A DNA stretch of 64,000 nt from positions 1,462,464 through 1,526,463 of the forward strand of contig JACAXG010000071.1 in NCBI GenBank assembly GCA_018881555.1, written 5' to 3'. Each line of letters begins with the position of its first letter. The stretch's first letter is position 1. The notes under the pieces are model-generated. The model did no database searches, was not told the DNA's origin, and saw nothing but the letters and a program-made list of their open reading frames with translations. The translations under genes were made by a program, and so were the position numbers. Shown here one piece after another: positions 11,246 to 25,200 of this stretch. Source of the DNA: Amblyornis subalaris. Taxonomy: Eukaryota; Chordata; Aves; Passeriformes; Ptilonorhynchidae.

Positions 11246-14200
11246 TGGGCTCCAGTACACAAAGATGCATGGTTATATATTTATATAGAGGGAGGCTGTG
11301 TTTATAAAGGGTGAAATAGAGAGGGGGGGGGAAGCGAAAGAAAAACTATATATGTGCATTTACATTTTATACTCTTCTTCTTATCCCTTCCTGCATATCC
11401 TTGTCCATTAGCAATCTCCTGAATGAGGAATCAAAACAAAATGAGGCTTTGTGAGAGGGTCAGTGATGCTCTGCCATGGGCCATCCCGCCCAGTGCTCGG
11501 GGCAGGTGAACTTCAGGGCCCAATTTGCAGATCAAGGCAGTCGGGGTTGTTTTCCTCTAAGATGCTCTGGACTTCGATGGCCATTACTTGGATCCGGAGA
11601 TGCTCGGGAAGTCCTTAGGGTTTGGAGCTGGGAGAAGCCACGAGAGAAGCCTGGAGATTTTAAGGTATTTACTCTGCTTCTCTCTAATGAAACGAGTGAG
11701 CTGTCACTTGGAGAAAGTCTCTCAGAAAGACTTTGGGCCTCGTTTTCTGTCACCGTGAAGGTATGATCTGGTAGTTCTCCTACCAAAATCAGTGAAGCTT
11801 GCAGAGGGTTGGCTTAAATGAAGAGAAAAGAAATTCAGTTCCCAGAGCTCTGATGGTGGTAGCAACTTAGCTGTCAGCTCCAACTACTGCTCAGTTAAAT
11901 GCAATAAAACAAGATTAATTTAACATTAAGGCTGCACAAAATGTCAAAAAATACAAATTATGAACCCTGATGTTTACGCAGGCTGACTGTGTGTCATGTC
12001 TGTCTTCTGATAAACATCTTTTCATGGAGAGAATACTATATTAAGTCCTGTACTTAGCAGAAAATGCAGGAATGTGCAAGACAGCTTATGCTGTAGGAAA
12101 GAATGAATGTCATAGTTATTAGTAGTGTTTGGATTTCCTCACNTTGTGATCTTTAAAGTGGTGAAATTGTGTCACAATATCTGTTGGTTTTGTGGTTTGT
12201 TGGGACTTTTTAACTTAATATTCTTGTTCACATTTATAAAATGCATTTTATAATATCTAGGTTGATATGTGTCACCTTAGAACTAAAGCACGCAGGAAGC
12301 TTTCACTTTCCAGAGGATTTCTGCAGGTATTGGCCTAAAATTTGCGAGGCAAATACTTTAATGAGCGTAGGTTTTATTTCTCACGGAAGCATAGCCCTGT
12401 GTCTGCTCCTGTGCATGACCTGCCCTGGCTGTGCAGGGTGTTGGATGTGGGGGGAGATCCCTGTGAGATCCAAACCTGAGGGACGTTGTACCTACATCCA
12501 TTTAATTCCCATTGAAGCATGGGTGTTCCCGAGACTGTTCCTAGCACATCTTGCTNGTTTGCTTTCCCTCCCTTCTCTGCTGCCGTGAACAGAGGTGCTT
12601 TGCTTTTCACCTGGAGGGGCATTCCATCACCATTATATTGACAAAGTAAGATATATTAAAATAATATCCNAGGGACTGGGAATAAATCACTAATATTTGG
12701 GGAAGCATTGTAACACCCATCTGTCTGTGACCTCCGTTTATGTATTGATGTATTGAGGAGAGCACAAAGCACTGGAGTNGGGTGAGTAATAGCAAAGCCA
12801 AAAGCATTTACACACCTAAGGATGATTGAGTACAGAGAGTTCCTCACCTGCTTCGTTTGAACACCTCCGAAAGCTCTGCCTCGGGCAGGTACATTGATTT
12901 TACCTTCAACTTGCATCCCTAAAATGGGGTCCTTGGCCCTCTGACCCTCTCTGCAGTGGGTGGAAGCTGGAGAGAGCAGCAGAAAGATCCATCCCTAAAT
13001 CACAGCATTCCTGAGTGTTAAACAGGTGTTTAAGGACTCTTCTTTTCCAAGTCTTGTGTCTCAGAGAAAAAGGTCTTNTGGAGAAATGTGCTATAAATGG
13101 GCAGTTCAGCTGCTTTCATGTAACCATTGGCATTACTTGCATTAATCAAGTATAGGAAACTGAAAAAATTCCCTGTTGCCTTTACTAACTTCTGTTCCTC
13201 AGTAGTTACACCTCTTGGGAAACTTCCTTTCACCGTGCTCAGCACCACTGACAGTCTCACTGTGTTATCTTCCAGGGTCTTCACGGCTGCTGTTGGGCTG
13301 GGCTGGCAAACAGATGGAATATGAATTTCTCCAGGCAAACGAGGCTAGGACTGGGCTTAAAATCCAGCAACATGGACATTTAGCAACATTGAAACTGAAG
13401 CTGTGGAGTATTTCCCTGTTTTCAGGAGTATCAGATAAAGAAGAGTAAAGAAGGTACTGGTGTTAGGGGTCACTTTTTTACTTGTTTCTATTGGGTGCAG
13501 TTTATCAGGTCTTCCTGGATTCATTTGATGAATCCCATCCCTGCATCGCTGACTGATTCTTGTCACTGATGAGGTTGTGTCTTTGGCATTTCTTCATGAC
13601 NTGGGAGTGGGATTTCTTAGAAATCTTTATTCCTGTTTAGCCATCTGAATAAGTGAACAGACTTTTCACACACTTTTATGTGTCAGCCCTCTTCTGGAAA
13701 TCTGCCCTTTAAGGGATTCAGTGGATGTTTAGTTACTGGAAATCTGGTGCTGATTTGATGGGTTGGAGTCCTTTAAGAACCTGACTCTTAGCTCATTCAA
13801 TAGTCTGACTCCATGCTTCAATTTTGGATGGAGTTCAGAGTGACAGATGTTAACCTTGAATTGCTTTTTGGTGTCTCAGTTCATGCAGTGTTGGGCGTTG
13901 GAGTTATCGATCCTGGGTTTTGCTTTGTTATTAACTTGTGGTGCAGATGAGTCATTTATTTCTCCCTGTGATCCATTGTCCTGCAGAGCTGGGGAGTCTG
14001 GCTGAGTCCAGCTTCTACGCTGGGATTGATACTGTCCTAGGAAGCAGTAAGTGACACTCAGCTCACTCCAAGTAGATGTGCACTGCATATGAATTCACCA
14101 TCNTGAGGGTTTGCAAGCCATCCACAAAAAGCCTTTCTGCCTTCCATTAATTTTAGTTGCTATTTCTGAGTACTAATATTTAAACAAGGATTTGATTCTT

Positions 14201-14705
14201 CAGATATTGAATGGATCTTGCTGGGTCAGCATTGGCTGCAGCTTCTCCTTGCCACCAGTGAGGCTTTTCTGCTGTCTCAGTTGGCAGAGTAGGGGGGTGC
14301 ATGAGGATGGTTTGGGCATTTGTTTCCACTTTGGGCATGATGAGGGGAGATGTCTGTATCTGTTTGCTTGTTCACTAGTTGGGTGTTAAGAATCAGATAC
14401 AGAAAAATTGGCATCAAGGGTGCTTCCTGCATAGTTAAAAGGACTGTTGGCATCTGTCCCACCTCTCTGTGAGATCAGGGTCTCTATATTTCTAGTACTG
14501 TATGGAAAGCACCACTAGCTCGAGACTGATATTGCCAAAAGGTCCAAATGACCTTCAAATGTCCACTGAAGTTTGCATAGTTAATGGGAGTGTCCTTGGC
14601 TAATGTACCCATGAGGATTTTGAAGGGGCAAAACAATTTTGTGAGGAATGAAACAGAGGAGGTAGCTTGAGAGACCTGTGCTTGAAGATGGGGGCAGTCT
14701 GGAGA

Positions 14706-14872
14706 GAATCCCAGAATCAATTAGGTTGGAAAAGACCTCTGAGATCAAGTCCAACCTATAACCCAACACCACCTTTTCAACCAGACCAGATCACTGAGTG
14801 CCACATCCTGGCTTTCCTTAAACACCTCCAGGAGTGGTGACTCCACCACTTTCCTGTTCCAATAATACAGAG
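14706..14872 (-). mobile_element. CR1 LINE 3'-end fragment, reverse
   Basis: Read on the plus strand it is the reverse complement of a CR1 tail: gaatcccagaatcaattagg, then ttggaaaagacctctgag, atcaagtccaacctataacc, gtgccacatcctggctt, aaacacctccaggagtggtg, actccaccactttcctgttc. The typical gggcagcc between the last two words of the standard tail is deleted. It is 5'-truncated and has no coding capacity. The wording (ccaacctata, tcactgagtgccacat) fits a different CR1 subfamily from the 10258-10462 copy. Confidence 0.9.
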
Positions 14873-17800
14873 TGGAGTCAGGAAATATTTTGTATGAAGG
14901 CACTTGTTAAGGCCCCAGGACTTTGAAGGAAAATGAGAGTCTCCCACAACAGGATATCTGCTAAAATNTGTAACATAAGAAACCAGGTCTCCCAGCAATG
15001 TGAAAGGATGACTGGAGTGTACACAATCACAGGGATGAGAAAGCACTTTTGTTGCAGCAGAGGTAAAGCAAAGTTGAAGCTCTNTGTAGGATGTCTGTGT
15101 GTCAGTTCTGCCGATGGCATAACCACCGGGAATGACTCAGCNGGAGCTGACCAGTAAAGTCTTTCCCCAAGCCATGCCAGCTCTAGTCTGGGCAAATCAG
15201 GGACGTGTCAGCNTGATGGTATGGGGATGAGTAAGTCTGCAACACCTAAAAGCTGGCACGAGAGAAGTACAGCGTGATTTCCTCCCCAGCTGGCACAGAC
15301 CTGGGGCCAGCAGCTCAACGTGAGCCAAGTGTGGAATGGAGTGAAATTGTGAGTTAGAGTCTGGTTGTTCCAGTGCAGGGTTTGCACGCAGGATCCTGCC
15401 NGAGGTGGATGGTCCCTGCGGTTCTGTAGGAAGAACTTGGAATCCATAAAACACCTACAAACACCCACCTGGGTTATTGCCTGGCACACCAGACTGTGTG
15501 ACAACTTGTCTGCGNGTGGCTAGAAAGGTTTTCTGGAGAAGTTTAAAAGCTCTTCTTGGTGAGACCAGGGAGCAACAGGTGTGTGTACTACCCTGGAATT
15601 GTTGCTTACAACAGCCTCTTTGCATGGCCAAAATAGCACCAGGACATGGCATCAGCCCAGTATTTTCTTCTGTGAGCAGTTCCTTGAACAGCAGCTGCTT
15701 GTGACTTGCATTGGAGAACTGGCCTGGGAGGAACAGCTGGGGAGGGTGGGTTTGGAAGAGCTTTGCCAAGCTAGATTTCCAGGTTGTGTGCACTTCTCCT
15801 GGTTTTGAAATCTTTGTTCTGTTCAGTAATCCTCTCATTTTCATGCTCTTCATACTTTCCTGCGAAGAAAGAATTTATTTCCAAGGACCCGCAGGTTGTG
15901 CACCAGTAATTAAATAATAACGATTTCTGGCTTAGCTCTTTATAGATCTCTGATTTAGCTTGTATGGAGGTTTTGTGATTCACTAGGAAAAAAATACTCT
16001 GCTACATAAAAATAATAAATTTATAACACATATTGCTTCATAGAACAGTGTGAGAATTACACCATCCGAACAGATTGATCAGCTGCCATTAGAATTAAAA
16101 TGCACATTTAGGTGGAACGTTATTTACACTATAGGCAGCTGAATTTAAAATACATCAGTGAAGGTTCTTTTCCAGGTTTTTGAAATTGGAAACTGGTGTT
16201 ACATCATTCCCTGGGAGCGTGAGGCAGCTGCTCAGGTTGGAAACTACTTGGATGGTGCCTGCCTGCCCCGTGCCGTGGGATTCCTGCCCATGGAGAACAG
16301 AAATTCCTCNGGGTGTGTCTGTGCCCTGGTTTTACCTGCAGCCCCTCAGAGCCCCAGTGCTCATCCTGCCGTGGCCCACACAGCACCTTGCTCAGCCCTC
16401 CACACCTGAAGGCAACTCAGGGACTCATAAAACAAGCTGCTTGTTGGGTTGCTAGGGAGTGGCAGCAGGAAAGCTCCCTTTGGAGTGGGATTATGGGATA
16501 TAAACCACACACCTACGCAAACCTCCGCGTTTAATTTCCCTGATTTATTGGCGCGAGTTTCTTGCACCTTCAGGGATGGTGTATTATCTGCTGTTCCTGC
16601 AAAAGGGGAATGCCTGTTGTTCCCTCCTCTGCTGGCAGCAATGGCTATGGAAGGTGGCAGAGCAGAGTTTCNGGAATAGGTTGAACCGCAGTGGTGTTGC
16701 TGCTCCTTTCAAACTTCCCAACTAAAAGATGCCGTGGGGTACAGTGGAGATATAGAGCCATTATAGTCCCTGATTGCCCCACAACAGGGAGGAATGTCCA
16801 AGATGAGCTTGAATCCAATGGCTGGGACTTCCAGGCTCCCAGTTCTGCTGGAATACTTGGAGGGAGAATTGTTCTGACTGTTATTTCCTGGGGTTGGAGG
16901 CTCTGCCCCGTTCAGAGGATTTGTCCTGCCCTGGGGTGCTCTCTCCAGGATAAATGCCAGCAGAAAGGAGTCTCCAGCTTCTGCTTCACTTTCACTTGGG
17001 CAAAAAGGGAGAAAGGAAATTCCCTGGGAATACTTGGAGTACAATTCTGCAGTCTCATGGCAAATCCTGACTCTTGGTCAGCTGCAGTGGGTCAGTACAA
17101 ATCATTCTCTGTGGGCGACCACTGACAGCCCCAATGTGTTTCTGAGAGGCTGTTTAAGCAAATGCTGAACTGGGAGGGAATTGGCTGTTGCCTGTTTGTC
17201 AGGAGTTCTCGGTGGTGCAAAATACAGCTTTGATATTTCTCCGTGGCTGTCCCAATTTCTGCTTAAAAGGAAAAAAATAGGCTTTTCAATAAAGAGGCTN
17301 CTGACAGGCAATTATTGTAACACTGGCACAGATTTTCCCTTCTCAAAATTGGCTGATTTAAGCGAGCCAAGATTGCAACACTTTTGGAATCTGTTGGTCA
17401 GAGGTATGGAGCTGGCTTTCTTGTGAGGTTTCTAGTTCTTCTTGGCTTGGGAGCAGAGGTGGGATGCCAAAAGGTAGAGGCGTAAAAATCTTTCCTTTTG
17501 AAGTTAATCAAATAATTTGAACATTTCTCACCTCTNCCTTAAGACTGTTGGGATTAATCCAGTGGCATATGGTAACCTTGAAAGACCTCCAGCACCCATA
17601 TCAGAGTTGTCTCTCTGGTTTTAATACATATGAATTCTCCCCTGCAATCTTTCCTCATTCCTGATGACGTTAATAAATCCCTGTACAGCTCTGGAGGGTT
17701 TCTCCAGAGATTCCCCAAAGCAGTGGCCTTGCAAGGAGTGCTGAAGGATTTGTGTGTTCCCAGGGGACAGGAGANCCTGAGCAGGGAGCCTGTGGTGAAA

Positions 17801-18057
17801 TGCTGGAGCTCACGGATGAAATGGAAGGTTTATTTAAAGTTTATTTGCAGCCTTTCGTGCTTTTCAAACTTACTGTTTGCTTATGAAGTAAGCTTAAAAC
17901 TACTCTGAGAGCACTGTGGGGAGAAAACCAAGGATTTTGGGATCTATTGAGCCACGGGGCATGTGCCTGTCCTCCTGAGGTGGCCCTGTTGGCAGTATTT
18001 TAAACCAAGGGATGTGGTCAAACTGGATGAGTCAATGTTGAGGTGCAAACCTGGGAA
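14873..18057. other. Noncoding DNA, no gene recognised
   Basis: Only overlapping short frames are present. An AT-rich segment at about 15990-16160 contains several TAAT/ATTA words and could be a conserved noncoding element, with weaker support than 11101-11245. No repeat end, splice-bounded exon or RNA gene could be supported. Confidence 0.5.
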
Positions 18058-18145
18058 CTGCTGGATTTACGACCAAGTCATTGTCACTGCTTTGCCACAG
18101 ACTTGCTGTGTGATCCCATGCAAATTGCTGAAAGTTCCTGTGGTT
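18058..18145 (+). mobile_element. MIR / CORE-SINE-like fragment
   Basis: The words tgccacagacttgctgtg, then tgatcccatgcaaattgct, follow the central part of the MIR/CORE-SINE family, where the usual text is a 'gccac...acttgctgtgtgacc' block followed by a 'gcaagt' block. Upstream ctggatttacgacc and downstream sequence match poorly, so only the core survives. MIR-type SINEs are old and known across amniotes, birds included. The tRNA-derived head with A and B boxes is not visible. It is a fossil copy with no coding content. Confidence 0.5.
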
Positions 18146-18576
18146 AGGATTGTGAGTTTTGAAGTGTATTTTTTAAAAAGACCATTAAAAACCAAGGCCA
18201 CTGTGTTGGAGCAGGGCAGCCTGTTGGTACTTGCACAGTAACTTGAGCAGCANCTGGTTTGGCTGTAGTTAAACTTGCCAGACTTTCAGTTCCTCACCTC
18301 AAGAACAGGACTAATTGTTTTTTGTCACCTGACAAAAAGCATTGAGAGGATGAAAGGTTGTGAAGTTTGCTTTAAATTCAGGTGTGGGGAGAGTGAAATG
18401 ATAGAGAAACTGGATATATCACGCAGAATTAGGGAGGTGAAGACAGCTCCTTCATCTGTGAGGGTCTTCTCCACCTTGGTGCAAGACAACCAGGGTAAGC
18501 CAAAGGTGGGAGGGATAGGCCATAAGCAGCATATGAATTACTGCTTTTACCCTGAATTGTTACATCTGTGAGATTT

Positions 18577-18614
18577 TAATTGAAAAGACCTTTGAGGTCA
18601 TCTTGCTCCAACAC
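18577..18614 (-). mobile_element. Short CR1-like remnant, reverse
   Basis: The words ttgaaaagacctttgaggtc and then atcttgctccaacac look like the start of a reverse CR1 tail (compare ttggaaaagacctctgagat and gtccaacc at 14728-14756). The similarity stops after about 38 bases, so this is either a very short remnant or chance. Confidence 0.4.
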
Positions 18615-19005
18615 GGGATTATTGGGATCAGAAGGCACAGAGATTTCAGACACTTGGCTTTGCTTTGCCACCCAAATAAGGAATTTTTGCTGCTCCTGAG
18701 GTAGGAGGATTTACCCATGGAGCAGCATGATGGGAAAAGCAAACCAGCAAAGAAGTTAATGTGAAAGAAAAACAGATGCAAATCTTTCTCTAAGAACTAA
18801 CCTGATACAGAACGAATTTTTTTTCTCCCCTTGGCTTGGAAAACAGTTCTAGTCATTGTGATTATTCCTTACGGGTTTTTTGCGGCTGGATGGATCCAGA
18901 ATAAGAAAGTTCCAAAGCTTTTCAAGAAAGTTCCTTGTGGTGTCAGCCCCACCGTATTCCAGATTACGCAGCAGTTAAATTCAGATAAAAATCTGTACTT
19001 GCTTT

Positions 19006-19104
19006 GATTCAGCAAAGCAATTAACCATGTGCTTTAGATCCACTTGGGATTTGAGCATAACCTTAAAGTTAAGCATGTACTTAACATTTTGCTGAGCAGG
19101 GCCC
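19006..19104. repeat. Palindromic ancient repeat (type B)
   Basis: The left arm gattcagcaaagcaattaac, continuing catgtgcttta, is matched by an inverted right arm containing agttaagcatgtacttaac and attttgctgagcagggccc. The arms pair over about 30 bases with mismatches and a spacer of about 35 bases. The terminal 'cagcaaagca' and 'catgtgctta' words are ones I recall from palindromic repeats in turtles, crocodilians and birds; I do not assign a database name. The structure is MITE-like, with no coding content. Confidence 0.5.
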
Positions 19105-19195
19105 TGAGTCTTTAACCCTTGCTGGAACCCCTTTCTAATGAGTGTTGGCATAGAACAGGCCTGTTTCTCAATAACGTTTGATTTTTTGCAACCTA

Positions 19196-19240
19196 GAAGT
19201 CTTTCTCTCAGCTTCAGTGGGCCTTGGATCAGGGCCCAAG
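19196..19240 (-). repeat. Half copy of type A palindromic repeat
   Basis: The sequence runs gaagtctttctctcagcttc and then agtgggccttggatcagggc. Its reverse complement begins gggccctgatccaaggccca, matching the left arm of the element at 5034. Only one arm is clear here. It lies about 90 bases after a type B palindrome that also ends in cagggccc, so the two may be parts of one older composite element. Confidence 0.45.
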
Positions 19241-22200
19241 AATGCAATCCAGAAATAATAATTTACCGTATTTACAGTGCATGTAAATTATATATGAAGA
19301 AATGAAATGGCATAATGAATCAACCACAGGGGCTTTTCTTCCCCTCTGATACCAGAAGAGAAAAAGCCTGTAGGCAGCTCACAACTTTTCTTACTAATAC
19401 TCTTGAGCCCTTCTCTTATTAAGTCTTCTGTTTTCTCTGGCAAAGCCTCCCCTAATGTTACCCTCAGTACAACCTTCTTAGTCCATAAATGAGATTTTGA
19501 TTCTGCTGTTATTAAAATGTACCATTGAGCACAGGGTTTACTGGTGGGAAAATCCCATTAAGTATTTCTGAAATACCCTTTAACTACTTGATTTTTCAGA
19601 TGATAGGCAAAACTTAACACTCCTCACAATTACACGTACAATAGCTGGTGCACTCACCAGTCTGGCAATACGAGGGGAAGAAAGGAGATCTCGAGTCTTG
19701 TGTTTTAATGGCTTTGCTGACTGGAGGGTGTGGAGGGCCCTGGTTTTAATATAAATTGGTGCTTGCTGGGGCTTTGAACCTGTTCTGTCTGTGAAAATGC
19801 NTTACTGGGATGAAGCAGTCCAGGATCCCCTACACATGGAACAGTGAATCAGCAGGTATGAGCTGGAACTCTTGAAACAAGGATCTGTTTTGTATGGAAA
19901 AGGCTTCATCACTGGAGATGACAGTCCAAGGGGTTCCCTTTCTCTGCACTGCCATGTGTGTGTCACCAGTTTGTCACAAACGAGTGGTTTAGGTCACTCA
20001 GAGAGTCACCAGCAAAGACATTGGCAAAACCAAGTTTAATAGTAAATGAAAGTACAACTAAGTTGGTTGGCAGGGTTCACTCTACAACTTACTAGATGGT
20101 GAAAGCACACAGAGAAAAATTGGGTTAAAATTTCAATCNATCATTCTAAAACTGAAATCAACCTAAAATGATCTGTGTGGAGGCTGGGGGTGGAAAAAGG
20201 GTAAGGATGGGAGAGAGTAAGGATAAAAGGAAGTAAGAGAAACCCTCCCATGAAGTCACATCAGTGTTTTTCCTCCTTTGTTGTCCACCTCTGTGTCCCC
20301 TCTAACTGAATTTAAGAAGTCTCAGAATACTTTTAGCCTGAACTAATGCTTCAGGTCTAAACTCCAGGAGGGTTTGAACTGAACCTGTGATTCAAAATCA
20401 GTTCCTTGGGCCAGGTAAAACATGGCTGCAAAATGCACAGNTCTTCTTCTTCTTTGGCCAGTTGTTATTACTCCATTTGGTGAAACATTAGAGTAAGAGT
20501 ATATTCATAAATAAATTTAAAAGGATTAATGCATGATGAATAGACTGTGTAAGCATATTACAGGCATGGTTATTATGTGATATAGGTGATCATAAGTCAT
20601 GGTTAAATGCAACCTATTGACCAACTGGACTCTGTAAAAGTCTGTAACAAGACATTATCCACTTGTTAACAGAGCTAGTAATCATTTATTGATCTTCCAT
20701 GCAGTATTTATACATCCGCCACCCTAGAAAGTGTGGAAGTCAATTCCAGGATCTGCTTTCAAGTCCCACTTACTCTAATGGGTGACACAAATCTCTCACT
20801 TCTGAATGTTGACCTGTCAGGGCTGGGAAGAGGCGAGTGCTGTCCTCAGGTGCACAAGGGTCTGGTGCTGTACCACCAGGGTGGTGTTGGCACTGGGCTG
20901 CCCGGGTTGGAGCTGTGCAGAGAGAAGTGACTCAGCTTTTGTGAAGGGTGTTGATATTTTTGTGTTTGGTTTTGTTGAGATTAGAAATGAAATACCCACA
21001 TTTGGAAAATCATCACTGACAGGTATTGGGACCATCATCGGGAACAGCCTGGAGTGTTCAGGTCCTCATTTCTGCAGAAATCCAAGCCAAGGCTCAGACA
21101 GATCTCAAAGCTCGTGAGAAATGAGGCAGACCGACTCATCCCTGCTGAATCTTTCTGTTTGAAAGAACTAGTAATTTCCAGAAGAAGTGTTTATCTTGAA
21201 TTGTTCTCCCGATCTTTCTTCATCCCATCNGAACACAAGTGAGAAAGCAGAGTGATCTGAATGTCCCAACACAGTGGTACATGAAAAGCAAATAAGGTCC
21301 ACAAAGGCCAGAGTTAAAGTTTTAGAAATCTCTAGCGGCCAGAAATTTGGTAATGGTCTCCCTTTGAGAGATGGGTGACTGATGTTAAAATAGGGGCAAA
21401 CTGTCAGAGTGGCTTAGGCAGGGAGAAGGAATAAAAAGGTCAGAGGTGCAGGGAAATGAAAGAGAAAGAAAGAGAGAAATAATGTGTGGGGGAAGAAATA
21501 GAGGCTGAAGGAATCACCATTGTCAAAGTAAGGCAGTGCAATAATAACTACCTTGGAAAGCCCACAATGCAGTCCTGCAGTGTAGGATGGCACTGGGAAG
21601 AGGCCTGCATTTCTCTCCTTTTCGTGGGCGGAAGGAGTGATTTTATCATGAGAGTGAGAAAAAATGATGGAACGGCACGTTCATGAAGCACCAGAGTGAG
21701 GAAATGGAAGACACACAGCCCTGGAGGCTGGGAGAGGATGGCCCTTAATTCCCTGTCTCCCTGTGTTCCTCCGGCTCTGGGCCTCGGAGCACACACAGCC
21801 CATCTGATTTAATAAAGGCAGGAAGCAAACGGTGCCGGAGCCATGAGAGACTGCAGAGAGGGGTTGGAGAAGGGTCAAACTCATTAGTCATATGATGGGA
21901 TGTAGAGTGTGGGGAGGGGGAGATGCTTGGAGGGTTAAGAGGAGTGGAAATAGTTACAGCGCTGGAAAAATGGATGTTACCAGAGCTGACCCGAGTGCTG
22001 TGCTGCAGTGTGACTTCTGGGGGTAAGGACAACATCCTGGCCTTTCATCCTTTCCCTTTTCTCACTTTGGGACGTGGCTTTATGGTTTCATTCTTTACAG
22101 CTTATTCAGTATCCCTAAGAGCTGGCTATATTTAGTGTTTGTAGCACACAGGGACTCCAGTCAGGGGTCCCTGCAGAGCTGTGCTGCTCCAAAACATCTG

Positions 22201-25200
22201 TCCTTCCCAAAGTGATGCTTCCTCCGGGTTGCAGCAGGGGCTTCTCAAAAACTGTGTGTTCCTCATGGAGCAAGACTCCAAATGAACTTTCCACTCGCGT
22301 GCAGATGGACTTCAAAGGGTCTTTGTTGACCATGGCGAGTGATGAAGCACAAACTCGAGAGATAACAAGGGAGAAAATGCACAACCACAGCCCACACATT
22401 CATCCCTCCTGCTTGCTGAGGAGCCTAATGAAGGATTCTGGGATGGCCACTATGTCCAGGGGAGTTTTCCATGTGTCTTTGGAGCAGGAGCAGCACAGGC
22501 AGCTGCCCTGGTGCCAGGGCTGGGGGCAAGGTGGTCACTTAATTCCCAGTGAGGGGGTACCTGGCTTAATGCCTGTGCTTCAGTAGGGATGGTCACAAAT
22601 AGATGTCACCCTGTCATTAATGAACTACCCAAATATATATCCATTAAAGACACATCAATAGTTTAAAAAGTGGTTTCATTCCANGAGGAAGTTCTAGGTA
22701 CTGTGTTGCATCTCAGGACAAACTTTGCTCGTGGCAAAACATGTGTTTATTTCTACTGTTGTCTTTTTTGATTGAAAACAAGGGGGGTTTTGTTTTGTTT
22801 TGTTTTGAATACGAAACTGAAAACAGGCATTGTAGGCATCAGGTCAGCAAACAGTGAGAACAGATCTGAACTTTCCCTCAGAGATGTTTATTGAAGTTCA
22901 AGGGGTTTTTATCACTCCCTCTTTCTTGCTGTGGAAGGAAATCCTAAAATAGCACAGTCAAAACTTTTTTCTCAGCATGTTTCTGGTTCAGCAAGGAATT
23001 ACAATTATTGAGTCATAAAGGGTGGGAAAATGCAATTTTTAAGTGAAAATGTTTTCCTAATTTTTCTCCTTCCTAATTTTGCTGAAGTTTTAAAGGTATT
23101 TGCAAAATTCAGAGTCTTATATACAGCTTTTGTAGCTGGCTGAAGCAGGTACTGTTCTCTGAAGTCTCCATTGCTGTCCTCAGTTAAATAAGTAAATTTA
23201 ATTTGACAAAAACTCAGCCTGTACCAAACATTATAAACTCACCAGTCCTAAAGATAATTTTTCATTCTTCAGTGCCTGCTGCATCAGTATTGACTCTAAT
23301 AAATGGGCTGATGAATGAGAAGGATCAGGCTGTTGGCTGATACAGGATTAGGAAAACTATGCAGATTGACACCCTTGGAATATCTTGTCCTGGGTTTGTA
23401 GCAGCATCTGTGGTTTAATGTGGTATCTCCTCTAGATATGTGCTATCTTTTGTCTCTCGGGGTTCCCTCATCAGAGCTCTGCAGAGAATGGCAAAATGGC
23501 TTTTGGGGTCATCTCAGGGACCCAAATCCCACAGCAGGCTGCAAGCACTGGCTCTTCCTGGAGCAGGGCAGTGACGAGACTGACAGAATATACTTCAGGC
23601 TGACTGATGAGGAAGGCTGGGTTTTCATACTTAAAAGTGCTAGTGATAAATGGTGAATTAATGCTTAGTAGCTATGCTGAATGGTTTAGAGCTGCAGCTG
23701 AGATCCTGGGAATGCAGATCCTATCAATTGGTGGATTAGTTATAATCTCATAACAAGCACTGTAGGACTGGCCCATTTGAAATGCAACATTTGGAGTGGA
23801 TTTCATTGCTTGTTTGGCCCATTGTGCATCAGAAACCCCAAAGGTACCAAACATGGCCCAAGGAATGACAGANCTGTGGATAGGGGTTCTGGCTTCCTCC
23901 GTGCTCCAAAGTCTGCCTCCTGCCTCAGGTAGGAAATGTCTATATAGCTGTAGAATTAGGATTATGACAATNTAGAGTGAACACTTTGATTTGGTGCTGT
24001 GATTGCAGTGATGTGTTGTCATCCTGCTGCTTGTGATCTTTAGACCAAACATTTATCCATAAACCATTATACATTTAGCATGTTTTTTCCTTATCTGCCT
24101 GTAATCTACACTTACCTCAATTTTCCTTTATCAACAATGGCAAGGCCATATTAGTCTCTTTATATTGTTTTCATACAGAATTATTTATTTACCCTTGGGT
24201 AAGGCACCTGCAGCATTCTGGGAACAGATAGATCACTGAGCAGCAGTGATTTGTGCTGTACTATCCCCTCCTTTGTAATTAGGGTTTTCGCCCTTCCTCC
24301 TTCAACCCCCTGGCCTAACGTGTCCTCTTTGCCGCCTTCCCTAAGTCAGACAAACGTGTTCCTCGGAAGGTCAGTGTAACCTGTAGGAAATTCCTGCTGT
24401 CTCTGAGCTGGCTCATTCATCACTAGTCATAACCGTTCTGGAATGTGAACTCGTAGTCTGTTATCTGGCTACTGCTAGTGATGATGCCTGGAGACGACAG
24501 CTTGGTTTTCAAAAGCTGGGTTGACCCTGAGGGGCGAGGAAAACTTGTTTTGACAGAGCAAACATGACACGGAAGCAGCACAAGTGCCAATATGTGCAGG
24601 AACAAGGTGTTATTTTCTCAAGGTGGATATTTTTTTTTCCCCGACTGGGGAAAGCACAGCAGTGTACGGGAAACAAAATATTCAGTGTGTTTTTTCCTTC
24701 CCCAAAAATGCAATTAAAGCACAAAGGCTATCTGGGTGTATTCTGGCTGAGAGAAAAAAAGAATGAAATGGGTTCATCTGGGAAGGGAGTGAGGTGTGTC
24801 CTCCTCTCATTCACCTGTCCACTGGCCAGGTTGTGAGTTAGTGGTCCAGAGACCCCTCTGCTGTCCTGCCCTTGTCCTCTCCTCCCCTTCCTCACCTTCC
24901 CTTTGGGATGTGCTCTCTCTGAACAGGGACTCGCAGGGGGCTCTGGCCCAGTGCTGGAAAGAAAATCTCAACTCTTGACCCTGGTGCAGTTATTGTTCCT
25001 GCGTGGTCTGCTTCCCTCAAAGACAGAGCAGAACAGATGACTGNGAGTATTTTAAAATGTCAGGCTGACATTGTGGCATTGGTATAATTTAAGCCAAGCA
25101 TTGCCAGTTAATTCACTTTGCTTTCCACCATCTTAATGTCTTGCATGCCTTGTTTGTGGTGCTTGAAGTCTTGTGGTTCCATGGCACCCCTGATCCTGCT

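Larger units (their letters stand above)
10463..14705. other. Noncoding DNA, possible enhancer inside
   Basis: No supported gene. A CA-type repeat (10933-10957), a run of nine G (11323-11331) and a dense group of TAAT/ATTA motifs (11101-11245) are listed or discussed separately. The region from 13.4 to 14.5 kb contains only short overlapping reading frames without recognisable domains. Confidence 0.55.
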
